Source of the DNA: Salinicola halophilus
GTDB taxonomy: Bacteria > Pseudomonadota > Gammaproteobacteria > Pseudomonadales > Halomonadaceae
Length of the DNA stretch: 64,000 nt
NCBI RefSeq assembly: GCF_003206155.1
Contig: NZ_PZJV01000006.1
Location: 384,266 to 448,265, forward strand
Direction of reading: 5' to 3'
Positions 8,938-17,005 of this stretch are shown one piece after another (the stretch's first letter is position 1; each line of letters starts with the position of its first letter). The notes under the pieces were generated by a model, which searched no databases, was not told the origin of the DNA, and saw nothing but the letters and a program-made list of their open reading frames with translations. The position numbers were made by a program, and so were the translations under genes.

Positions 8938-9984
8938 ATGGCCATTCTGTCACTCTCTCAGCAGGTGCTCGCGCTGGCCTGGTGGCTGGCGCTGGGCGTG
9001 AGCGTGCTGATCTACATCGCACTCGACGGCGCCGATCTCGGCGCCGGCATCTTCTCGCTGTTCGTCCGCGACCATGACGAGCGCGGCGCCATCATGACCG
9101 CCATGGCCGGCACCTGGGACGCCAACGAGACCTGGCTGATCGTCGCCGGCGGTATCCTCTTCGGCACCTTCCCCTTCGTCTACGGCTCCGCGTTCAGCTA
9201 CCTGATGGTGCCGCTCGCCTTCGTGCTGTGGGGGATCATCGCCCGTGCCATCGCGCTGGAGTTCCGCCATCTCGCCTCGCCGTTCTGGCAGCGCTTCAGC
9301 GACGGCGTCTTCGGCCTCGGCAGCCTTACCGTCACCTTCTTCGGCGGCGTCTGCGTCGGCGCGGTGCTTCAGGGCTATCCGCAGACCGACGTCGAGGGCC
9401 GCGTGCCGACCTACGTCGGCGGCGCCTTCACCTTCCTTTCGCCGTTCAGCGTCTGGGTCGGCGTGGCCTCGGTGGTGGCGGTCACGCTGGCCGGGGTGCT
9501 CTTCGTGCGGGCGCGTTTCGAGAAGGGCGAGCCGATCCGCATCGACGCCGCCAAGTGGACGATGACGATCTTCTATCTCGCCATCGCCGCCGTGGGTATC
9601 ACCACGCTCTGGAGCGCGCTGATCTTCCCCTGGGCCGCCGACAAGTGGTTCGGCGCGCACTTCTGGATCTGGGGGCTGCTGTTCGTCGCGAGCGTCTTCG
9701 CCATCGCCCGGATGCGTCGCGCCACCCTCGACGAGCGCGACCTCGCTGCGATTCTCTGGTTCAACACCGCCGCCGTGATCATGGGCTTCGGCATGCTCGC
9801 CACCATGTTCCCTTATCTGGTGCCGGGCACCTGGACGATCTTCGACGCCGCCAGCCCGCAGGTGTCGATCCTCACCTTCACCATGACCATGGGCGGCTTC
9901 GTCCCGGTGATGATTCTCTACAACGCCTATCAGATCTGGGTGTTCAGGGCGCGGGTGACGAAGCTCGCCGCTCACGCCCACTAG
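8938..9984 (+). CDS. cydB: Cytochrome bd oxidase subunit II
   Basis: Partner subunit of CydA. About 348 aa with eight or nine membrane segments. The signature LIYIALDGADLGAGIFSL lies near the N terminus, and GTWDANETWLIVAGGILFGTFP follows, both conserved in CydB/CioB. ATG 8938 is preceded by AGAGGA. I see no short CydX-like gene downstream; the 128 bp before cydD hold a repeat element and an inverted repeat instead. Confidence 0.93.
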   Translation: MAILSLSQQVLALAWWLALGVSVLIYIALDGADLGAGIFSLFVRDHDERGAIMTAMAGTWDANETWLIVAGGILFGTFPFVYGSAFSYLMVPLAFVLWGIIARAIALEFRHLASPFWQRFSDGVFGLGSLTVTFFGGVCVGAVLQGYPQTDVEGRVPTYVGGAFTFLSPFSVWVGVASVVAVTLAGVLFVRARFEKGEPIRIDAAKWTMTIFYLAIAAVGITTLWSALIFPWAADKWFGAHFWIWGLLFVASVFAIARMRRATLDERDLAAILWFNTAAVIMGFGMLATMFPYLVPGTWTIFDAASPQVSILTFTMTMGGFVPVMILYNAYQIWVFRARVTKLAAHAH

Positions 9985-10041
9985 GCCTCGTCTGAAAAGT
10001 GACTGCGCTCGTCGACTCTTCGAATAGCGCCCGAGCGCAGG
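9984..10041 (+). repeat. Short copy of a dispersed repeat (internally deleted relative to 60726-60898)
   Basis: The stretch starting GGCCTCGTCTGAAAAGTGAC and running through CTGCGCTCGTCGACTCTTCGAATAGCGCC resembles the left end (60726-60753) and right end (about 60871-60896) of the longer element upstream of umuD, joined at the shared GCTCG. It therefore looks like a deletion derivative of the same mobile or palindromic repeat family. It overlaps the cydB stop by one base. Confidence 0.55.
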
Positions 10042-10082
10042 CCGCTCTTCCGTCTCTTGCTCCACACGGGAAGGAAGAGCGG
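10042..10082. other. Inverted repeat between cydB and cydD
   Basis: CCGCTCTTCC (10042-10051) and its exact complement GGAAGAGCGG (10073-10082) enclose 21 bases, so the cydB-cydD transcript can form a strong hairpin. No T-tract follows, so it is not a classical terminator. It might attenuate or stabilise the mRNA between the oxidase and transporter genes. Confidence 0.6.
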
Positions 10083-10112
10083 TTCGACGCAACCTCACCT
10101 TAGGAGGTAGGA

Positions 10113-11951
10113 ATGGCCGTATCGCAGAGGCCGAGCCATGGCGGTGAGGCCAAACGTCACGAGCGCTGGCTGAAAGACCGCGCCGGGGCGGTGAAGGGCA
10201 CGCTCATGCTCGCCACCGGCTCGGGGCTGGTCGGCGGGCTGGCGCTGATCGCGCAGTGCTGGCTGGTGGCCCGCGTGCTGGATGCCACGATCATCGACGG
10301 CGCCGGTCTGAATGAGGTCTGGCAGTGGCTGTGGCCGCTGCTGGGCGTCTTTGCGCTGCGCGCGCTTGCCTCCATCGCGTCCGACGCGCTGGCGTTCGAG
10401 GCTGCCGCCCGGCTGAAACGCACACTGCGTGACCAGGTGATGAACCGCCTCGCCGCGCTCGGCCCGCGCTGGATGGAAGGGCAGCGCAGCGGCGAGATCG
10501 CCAACGTGCTCGGCGGCGCGGTCGAGGGGATCGAGCAGTACGTCGCCGCCTACCTGCCGCAGAAACTGCTCTCGGCGATGATTCCGCTGGCGATCCTCGT
10601 CGCCGTGCTGCCGCTGGACTGGGTCTCCGGGCTGATCCTGCTGGTGACCGCGCCGATCCTGCCGCTGTTCATGGTGATCGTCGGCCGCGGCGCCGAGGCG
10701 CTGAACCAGCGTCAGTGGCGGCGGCTCTCGCTGATGGGCGCGCATTTTTTCGACGCCATCGAGGGGCTGACCACGCTCAAGCAGTTCGGCGCCAGCCGCC
10801 GCGAGGCCGAAGCCGTCGGCCGCATGGCCGATGAGTACCGCAGCGCCACCATGCGGGTGCTGCGCGTCGCCTTTCTCTCCTCGCTGGTGCTCGAATTCTT
10901 CGCCACCCTCGGCGTGGCAATGGTCGCGGTCTACGTCGGCTTCCGGCTCTACTACGGCCAGCTCGACTTTCTCCCGGGGCTCTTCGCGCTGCTGCTCGCG
11001 CCGGAGTTCTATCGCCCGCTGCGCGACATGGGCGCCAACTACCACGCCCGCATGGAGGCGATCGGTGCCGTCGGCGAACTCGCGCCGGTGCTTGAGACCG
11101 AAGCCGAGACCAGAGACGAAAGCGAAGGCGAGACACAAGGCGACGCGAAAGACGAGACCGACGCGGCCGCGCAGACCCGCACCGCCCGGCCGCTGCCAAG
11201 CGACCCGATCCGGACGATTCGCTTTGACGGCGTCGGCTTTCGGCATGATGCCGCCAATGAAGACGGCGACGGCGTCGAGTCGGTCGACCTGACGCTGGCC
11301 CGCGGCGAGTGCGTGGCGCTGGTCGGCCCCAGCGGCGCCGGCAAGACCACGCTCGCCAAGCTGCTGCTCGGCTTTCTCGCCCCCGGCGCGGGGCGAATCG
11401 AGATCGACGGCGTGGATCTTCGCGAGATCGACGTCGAGGCCTGGCGCGCCCGGCTCGGCTACCTGCCGCAGCGGCCCACGCTGTTTGCCGGCACGATCGC
11501 CGAAAACCTCACCCTCGGCGCGCCGAACGCGACGCCGGACGAGATCCATGCCGCGCTTTTACGCGCCGACGCACAAGGCTTCGTCGCGGCGCTGGAAGAC
11601 GGCCTCGACACCTGGCTGGGTGACGGCGGCAGCGGCCTCTCCGGCGGCCAGATCCAGCGCCTGGCGCTGGCGCGGACGCTGCTCAGCCAGCCCGAAGTGC
11701 TGATTCTCGACGAGCCCACCGCGGCGCTGGATGGGGACACCGCCAGACGCGTGATGGCAGGCGTGCACAGCGCATCGGCCAATGCCGCGACGCTGCTCGT
11801 CACCCACGACATCGACGTTGCCCGCACCGCCGACCGCCTCGTCTTTCTCGACCGCGGCCACGTGGTCGAGCAGGGCACACCGGCGGCGCTGGAAGCCACC
11901 GGCGGCGCCTTCGCCCGCTTCGCTCTCTTGGCCGAAGAGGGGGCCGCATGA
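10113..11951 (+). CDS. cydD: ABC exporter subunit CydD (cytochrome bd assembly)
   Basis: Half-transporter that, with CydC, exports thiols (cysteine, glutathione) needed for cytochrome bd assembly. About 612 aa: six membrane segments (about residues 25-320) then an ATPase domain with Walker A GPSGAGKTT, a Q-loop YLPQRPTLF, signature LSGGQ, Walker B VLILDEPTA and the H-loop THD. ATG 10113 has AGGAGG just upstream. An acidic, low-complexity linker rich in E, T and D (about residues 328-365) separates the two domains and is longer than usual. Overlaps cydC by ATGA. Confidence 0.92.
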   Translation: MAVSQRPSHGGEAKRHERWLKDRAGAVKGTLMLATGSGLVGGLALIAQCWLVARVLDATIIDGAGLNEVWQWLWPLLGVFALRALASIASDALAFEAAARLKRTLRDQVMNRLAALGPRWMEGQRSGEIANVLGGAVEGIEQYVAAYLPQKLLSAMIPLAILVAVLPLDWVSGLILLVTAPILPLFMVIVGRGAEALNQRQWRRLSLMGAHFFDAIEGLTTLKQFGASRREAEAVGRMADEYRSATMRVLRVAFLSSLVLEFFATLGVAMVAVYVGFRLYYGQLDFLPGLFALLLAPEFYRPLRDMGANYHARMEAIGAVGELAPVLETEAETRDESEGETQGDAKDETDAAAQTRTARPLPSDPIRTIRFDGVGFRHDAANEDGDGVESVDLTLARGECVALVGPSGAGKTTLAKLLLGFLAPGAGRIEIDGVDLREIDVEAWRARLGYLPQRPTLFAGTIAENLTLGAPNATPDEIHAALLRADAQGFVAALEDGLDTWLGDGGSGLSGGQIQRLALARTLLSQPEVLILDEPTAALDGDTARRVMAGVHSASANAATLLVTHDIDVARTADRLVFLDRGHVVEQGTPAALEATGGAFARFALLAEEGAA

Positions 11952-13621
11952 CCGACCTGCTGCGACTGCTCAAACTGTTCACACCCTATCGCCGCTGGAT
12001 GCTCGGCGGCATCGCGCTCGGTTCGGTGGTGATTCTCGCCAACGTCGCGCTGCTCGCGCTCTCCGGCTGGTTCATCGCCTCCATGGCGCTGGCCGGGCTG
12101 GGGCTGCAGACGATCGCCTACTTCGCCCCGGCGGCGCTCATCCGCGGCCTGGCGATCCTGCGCACCGGCGCCCGCTACGGCGAGCGGCTGGTCACCCACG
12201 AGGCGACGCTGCGCTGCCTCGCCGAGCTGCGGGTGTGGTTCTACGAGCGCTTGGAACCGCTCGGCCCGGCGGCGATGGACACCTGGCGCGGCGGCGATCT
12301 GTTGAGCCGCATCCGCGCCGACATCGACAGCCTCGACAATCTCTACCTGCGCATCGTCGCGCCGGTCACCAACGCGCTGCTCTGCGGCATCGTCATCGTG
12401 GCGGGCCTGGCCTGGTTCGACACGCGCATTGCCCTGCTCGACCTTGCCGCGCTGATGCTCGCTGGCGCCGTGCTGCCGCTACTCGCGCTGAAGCTGGGGG
12501 ACGCCGCTGGGCGCGGGCTGACAGAGGCCCGCGCGGCACTCGACGGCGCCGCCACCGACACCGTGCGCGGCCTGGGGGAACTCGCCGTGCTCGGCGCCGT
12601 GACGCGCCAGCGCGAGCGCGTTGCCGGGCTCGCCGAGCGCTTGATTCGCCACCAGCGCCGGCAAATGTGGGTCGGCGCCATCGGCCGCGCGCTCTCCGGG
12701 CTCACCGCCAACCTCGCCCTCTGGGGTACGCTGATCCTGGTGATTCCCCGCGTCGCTGCCGGTGACATGCCCGGGCCGCAGCTCGCGATGCTCGCGCTCG
12801 GCGTGCTCGCAAGCTTCGAGGCCGTCGCCGCGCTGCCCACCGCCTTTGCTGCCTTCGGCGAGACGGCGGCTGCCGCGCGGCGGCTCGTCGAGATCGCCGA
12901 TGCCACGCCCGTCGTGACCGCCCCCGACCCGGCCGCCGCCAGGACGCCAGCGCGTTTCGACATCGCCTTCGACGACGTCAGCATGCGCTACCGTGACGAG
13001 GCCGACTGGGCGCTGGCGGGCTTTTCATTGACACTTGAGGCGGGCGAAGCGGTGGGCCTCGTCGGCGACAGCGGCGCCGGCAAGAGCACGATCCTCGCGC
13101 TGATCCAGCGCTTTCGGGAATTCCAGGCGGGCGAGATCACTATCGGCGGTGTGTCGGTGCGCGATATCGACGATGCCACGCTGCGCCAGACGATCTCCGT
13201 CGTCGCCCAGCGCACGCATCTGTTCAACGCCTCGATCCGCGACAACCTGCTGCTCGCAAAGCCCGACGCCAGCGACGACGAAGTGCGAGAGGCGCTCAGA
13301 CTCGCCGGACTGGAAGAGGAGATCGCCCACTTTCCCGACGGACTCGACACACTGGTCGGCGAAGTCGGCACCCGCCTCTCCGGCGGCCAGGCGCGCCGCG
13401 TCGCCATCGCCCGCGCGTTCCTCAGAGACGCCCGCATCCTGCTGCTCGACGAACCCACCGAAGGGTTGGATGCCGACAGCGAAGCCCGCGTGCTCGAGGC
13501 GCTTGGCAACCTGATGCAGGGCAAGACCACCCTGCTGGTGTCGCACCGGCCCAGGGCGCTGGCGTTCGTCGGGAGAGTGATGAGGGTAAGTAAATCAGAT
13601 CTCGTGACAGCAGGAAGTTAA
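11948..13621 (+). CDS. cydC: ABC exporter subunit CydC (cytochrome bd assembly)
   Basis: Second half of the heterodimeric CydDC thiol exporter. About 557 aa. The N-terminal membrane domain has the family start LLRLLKLFTPYRRWML and ALSGWFIASMALAG. The ATPase domain has Walker A GDSGAGKST, signature LSGGQ and Walker B ILLLDEPTEGLD. The start overlaps the cydD stop by 4 bp, so the two are translationally coupled. It ends the cyd operon; the next gene has its own candidate operator. Confidence 0.92.
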   Translation: MTDLLRLLKLFTPYRRWMLGGIALGSVVILANVALLALSGWFIASMALAGLGLQTIAYFAPAALIRGLAILRTGARYGERLVTHEATLRCLAELRVWFYERLEPLGPAAMDTWRGGDLLSRIRADIDSLDNLYLRIVAPVTNALLCGIVIVAGLAWFDTRIALLDLAALMLAGAVLPLLALKLGDAAGRGLTEARAALDGAATDTVRGLGELAVLGAVTRQRERVAGLAERLIRHQRRQMWVGAIGRALSGLTANLALWGTLILVIPRVAAGDMPGPQLAMLALGVLASFEAVAALPTAFAAFGETAAAARRLVEIADATPVVTAPDPAAARTPARFDIAFDDVSMRYRDEADWALAGFSLTLEAGEAVGLVGDSGAGKSTILALIQRFREFQAGEITIGGVSVRDIDDATLRQTISVVAQRTHLFNASIRDNLLLAKPDASDDEVREALRLAGLEEEIAHFPDGLDTLVGEVGTRLSGGQARRVAIARAFLRDARILLLDEPTEGLDADSEARVLEALGNLMQGKTTLLVSHRPRALAFVGRVMRVSKSDLVTAGS

Positions 13622-13658
13622 AATAGTGAGCGACATTGTTTTAACTTAGGGCCGAAGA

Positions 13659-13683
13659 TGAAATAGTATCGCGACCTATTTCA
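13659..13683. promoter_or_regulatory. Inverted repeat in front of the Fic gene (candidate operator)
   Basis: TGAAATAG (13659-13666) and CTATTTCA (13676-13683) form perfect 8-bp arms around a 9-bp spacer, 19 bp before the Fic start. The segment is AT-richer than its surroundings. The Fic protein has a C-terminal winged-helix-like part, so autoregulation through this site is plausible but not shown. Confidence 0.55.
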
Positions 13684-13702
13684 ATCTTCTGCGAGACGCC
13701 CC

Positions 13703-14881
13703 ATGCATCGAGGGCTGACCGGTCGTTATCTCCCCAGCGTGGCGGGCGGCGTAAGCTGTCGGGCATTCGTGCCGGCACCGCTTCCGCCCGAGCCGGCGCT
13801 GGCCATGGATGACAAGCTGCAGGATCGCCTGGCAAAAGCCCACCTTGCCCTGGGGCGCCTGGATGGGATCTCGACGCTATTGCCGGATGCGCAGCTGTTC
13901 CTCTACAGCTATGTGCGTAAGGAAGCCGTGATGTCCTCGCAGATCGAGGGCACGCAGTCTTCGCTCAGTGACCTCATGATCTACGAGATGGAAGGCGTTC
14001 CCGGCGTGCCCATGGACGATGTGCAGGAGGTCTCTTGCTACGTGCGAGCGCTCAATCTTGGCGTGCAGCGTATTCGCGAAGGCCACCCGATCACGATTCG
14101 CCTGGTGCTGGAGCTTCACGAAGCGTTGATGACCCACGGCCGTGGCACGCACCGTCGCCCCGGTGCATTTCGCCAGAATCAGGTCTGGATCGGGGGGCAC
14201 CGGGCGGACGAGGCCGCTTTGGTGCCACCACCGGCCAACCAGATCGCCGACTGCTGTTGCGACTTCGAGCGGTTCCTCAACGATGAACCCGCGACCACTG
14301 CGCCAGTGATCAAGGCGGCGCTGGCCCATGTGCAGTTCGAAACCATTCACCCCTTTATGGATGGCAACGGCCGGCTAGGGCGCTTACTGATTCCGCTGAT
14401 TCTGGTGCAGGCCGGTATTCTCTCCGAGCCGCTGCTCTATCTCTCCGTGTTCTTCAAACGCCATCGGCAAGTGTATTACGAGCACCTACAAAACGTGCGC
14501 CTGACCGGCGACTGGGAGAGCTGGTTGCTCTTTTTCGTCGATGCCATCGCCGACACCGCCAACCACGCCGTTGTCACGGCGCAGTCGCTGAATGCGCTAT
14601 TGATCGAGGATAAGAGGCGCCTGAGTGAACTCGGCCGTTTGGCCGGTTCCGCGAATCAGGTGTTGGAGGCGCTGTTTCATCATCCGATTGCCAATATCGC
14701 CGCGCTTCACCGGGAAACAGGATTGGCACAGGCCACCATCGGCAAAGTGCTGGAATTATTGGAAAACCAGCTGGGTATCGTTCAGGAGCTGACCGGTAAC
14801 AGGCGGAATCGGGTTTTCGCTTATAGTGCTTACGTTGCTTTGTTGAACAGCGGGCAATTGAGTTGGCGAGAAAGGCAATAG
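13703..14881 (+). CDS. Fic family protein (AMP-transferase)
   Basis: Predicted AMPylating enzyme of about 392 aa. The catalytic Fic motif HPFMDGNGRLGR (about residues 216-227) is intact. An N-terminal inhibitory motif SSQIEGTQ (about residues 77-84) shows this is an autoinhibited, class II type protein. Residues about 310-380 look like a winged helix (HRETGLAQATIGKVLELLENQLGI). An N-terminal Fic_N-like region (LPPEPALAMDDKLQDRL) is present. It lies just upstream of the BREX locus on the same strand, separated by about 276 bp without a gene. Target protein unknown; membership in the defence island is inferred from position only. Confidence 0.88.
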   Translation: MHRGLTGRYLPSVAGGVSCRAFVPAPLPPEPALAMDDKLQDRLAKAHLALGRLDGISTLLPDAQLFLYSYVRKEAVMSSQIEGTQSSLSDLMIYEMEGVPGVPMDDVQEVSCYVRALNLGVQRIREGHPITIRLVLELHEALMTHGRGTHRRPGAFRQNQVWIGGHRADEAALVPPPANQIADCCCDFERFLNDEPATTAPVIKAALAHVQFETIHPFMDGNGRLGRLLIPLILVQAGILSEPLLYLSVFFKRHRQVYYEHLQNVRLTGDWESWLLFFVDAIADTANHAVVTAQSLNALLIEDKRRLSELGRLAGSANQVLEALFHHPIANIAALHRETGLAQATIGKVLELLENQLGIVQELTGNRRNRVFAYSAYVALLNSGQLSWRERQ

Positions 14882-15157
14882 TATTTGAGCTGTTCCGATG
14901 GTGCAGTGCAACACGTGGATTTAGATCAACCATGGCTTATGAAGACCCAGCAGAAGAGCGAAATCGGCCATTTTTGAGCTGATACTGCATCGAGAGAGCT
15001 GGCTCTTGATGAGGTAGTGATGATTGATTCGCTTAGGTCGTCCTCGCGAAGTGCCTGACGTAACATAAGGCAATTTTGTGCGTGCAGGTACAAACCTACT
15101 TGAGCCGCCATTAAGTGAAGGATTTTTGAATATCCTCCCAAATCTGCAGGAGCCAGA

Positions 15158-15655
15158 ATGATTGAGAATGCAAGTACGCTTGCCGAGCTGCGCGTGCTCG
15201 TCGGCTACCTGGGAGAGCAAGCACCGGCCTGGTGGGGATCCCATTTTTTCGGCCAGACGGCCATGGCCTTTCTGACCCCCGTATTTGGCCGATCTGCTCG
15301 GCAGGCTCAGTACCAGGGGGTACTGGAGGCAGCCCGGCTTGTTCATGATGAGCACATCGGCATCGGTCGTACCCTGCACCTCTTCCATATGCCGGAGCAC
15401 TACGAGCAGGGAGCGGCCAGTCTGCTTGCCGATCGCGACCGCGCCGAGGCGCTCTTCGCGCACATCGATTCGACAGAGCGCGCACAAGCTCGCCTGGAAG
15501 CGCTGACCATGCCGCAGGAGGCGAAGGAAGGGCCAGTCGCCGTCGGGGATCTTGGCGAGAGCCTGTCAACGCCACTTGCCACTATGGCTGGCTTCTATCT
15601 GGATGCGTTTCGACGCGGCATACAGACCTATCCCTACCTGCGGGAGGCGCAGTGA
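15158..15655 (+). CDS. brxE: BrxE family protein (BREX)
   Basis: Small cytoplasmic protein of 165 aa and unknown biochemical role. The text LRVLVGYLGEQAPAWWGSHF, then FLTPVFGR, EAARLVHDEHIGIGRTLHLF and a C-terminal DAFRRGIQTYPYLRE match my recollection of BrxE proteins, which mark type 6 BREX loci. ATG 15158 follows AGGAG by 5 bases. It overlaps brxA by ATGA-type spacing (stop 15653-15655, start 15652), so it belongs to the BREX operon. The family call rests on memory of the consensus; operon position supports it strongly. Confidence 0.7.
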   Translation: MIENASTLAELRVLVGYLGEQAPAWWGSHFFGQTAMAFLTPVFGRSARQAQYQGVLEAARLVHDEHIGIGRTLHLFHMPEHYEQGAASLLADRDRAEALFAHIDSTERAQARLEALTMPQEAKEGPVAVGDLGESLSTPLATMAGFYLDAFRRGIQTYPYLREAQ

Positions 15656-16437
15656 ATCAGTCGCCTCTCTATACGACCCAGTTACAAGCTGGCTTGGGCC
15701 TTATAGAGGAGACTCAGCGGCTCCTCCATCTCTACGAGCCAGGGATGCGCTATCCCCAGCTGTTCTCCAAGGCGCTCGAATCAGGCCAGTTCCCACTAGT
15801 CTCGGCAAGACGCTTGGATAATATTGTTCGCGAATGTTTTGGACCGCGCTACCTGCGCCAGTCGCGTGTCGCCGAATGGCTAAAGCAGCTTATCCCCCTT
15901 CTAGCTAGCGACGAGCGCCGCCAGTTGCTGATGCTGCACACCGCACGAGCCAATACCATTCTGGCCGACTTCATTCGAGAGGTGTACTGGCCCCGCTATA
16001 CCTCAGGACGGGACAGCCTATCCCGGGAGGATGCTGTCGAGTTCGTCGAGAACGCCGTGCGGGAGGGCAGAACACAGAAGCCCTGGGCCTCCAGCACCAT
16101 CCGGCGGATCTCGGGTTACCTACTCAGCGCCTGCGCCGATTTTGGCCTGCTGGAGTACCGTCGCAGCGGCCTCCGCCGGCTCTATTCCGTGCGTCTCTCA
16201 TCACGCGTGGCGGCCTACCTGGCCTACGACCTGAAGTTCCTGGGGCTGGGTGATAACCAGGTGCTAAATCACTCTGACTGGCAGCTGTTCGGTCTGGAGC
16301 GCTCCGACGTCAAGGAGCAGTTCAAGCGCCTCTCGCTCGAGGGACTGTTGATCATGCAGACCGCGGGAGATGTCACGCACATCAGCTGGCAGCACAAGAA
16401 CATGCAGGAGGTGGTCGATGTCCTCGCTGGATACTGA
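15652..16437 (+). CDS. brxA: BREX protein BrxA (DUF1819)
   Basis: DUF1819 protein of 261 aa, a small DNA-binding BREX component. The start (YTTQLQAGLGLIEETQRLL), the RYLRQSRVAEWLKQLIP stretch and the winged-helix-like middle (STIRRISGYLLSACADFGLLEYRRSG) are typical. It overlaps brxE at the 5' side by 4 bp and brxB at the 3' side by 20 bp. Start at 15652 is a GTG (within agtgaatcag), read as Met. Confidence 0.9.
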   Translation: MNQSPLYTTQLQAGLGLIEETQRLLHLYEPGMRYPQLFSKALESGQFPLVSARRLDNIVRECFGPRYLRQSRVAEWLKQLIPLLASDERRQLLMLHTARANTILADFIREVYWPRYTSGRDSLSREDAVEFVENAVREGRTQKPWASSTIRRISGYLLSACADFGLLEYRRSGLRRLYSVRLSSRVAAYLAYDLKFLGLGDNQVLNHSDWQLFGLERSDVKEQFKRLSLEGLLIMQTAGDVTHISWQHKNMQEVVDVLAGY

Positions 16438-16990
16438 CTTCAACGAGTTGATGGAGCGAGTGCGCCACGGCCGCGAGTTCGGCCATGCCAGCTTCGAACC
16501 GATCTTCTATCTGGTGTTTCGCCCCGAGCAGATCCTGTCTGTGAAGCGCCACCTGCCGGCGTGGAAGAGCCGGCTGGGCAACGAGGGCTGGAACGTTCAT
16601 ACCTTCTCGATCGCCGAGGCGGTCGACGAGATTCTCTCCCAGGCCCGCATGCGCAAGATTTGGCTGGCCGCCGACCAGCGCAACCCTCTGGACTGGAAGA
16701 AGACAGATGCGTCTCTGGCCAATGCCGTGGCGAACGGCGCGCTCCAGGAGCGTCTCGAAGCCAAGCTGACCGAGCTTGAAGACACACCCGGCAGCATCCT
16801 GCTGGTGACGGATCTGGAGGCGCTTCATCCCTATATGCGTATCGGGGTGATCGAAGGCCAGCTCCAGGGCCGCTTCCACGTGCCCACGGTGTTCCTCTAC
16901 CCGGGCGTACGCACTGGCAAGACGCGGCTCAAGTTTCTGGGCTTCTACCCGGAAGATGGCAATTACCGTTCGGTCCACGTCGGCGGCTAA
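16418..16990 (+). CDS. brxB: BREX protein BrxB (DUF1788)
   Basis: DUF1788 protein of about 190 aa. Conserved features visible are FEPIFYLVFRPEQILSVKR near the start, LLVTDLEALHPYMRIG and VPTVFLYPGVRTGKTRLKFLGFYPEDGNYRS at the end. ATG 16418 has AGGAGGTG at 16406-16413 and lies inside the brxA 3' end; the frame is open further upstream but without a comparable site. Precise biochemical role in BREX is not established; BrxB is thought to work with PglZ and PglX. Confidence 0.9.
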   Translation: MSSLDTDFNELMERVRHGREFGHASFEPIFYLVFRPEQILSVKRHLPAWKSRLGNEGWNVHTFSIAEAVDEILSQARMRKIWLAADQRNPLDWKKTDASLANAVANGALQERLEAKLTELEDTPGSILLVTDLEALHPYMRIGVIEGQLQGRFHVPTVFLYPGVRTGKTRLKFLGFYPEDGNYRSVHVGG

Positions 16991-17005
16991 GACAGGAGTT
17001 TATAG

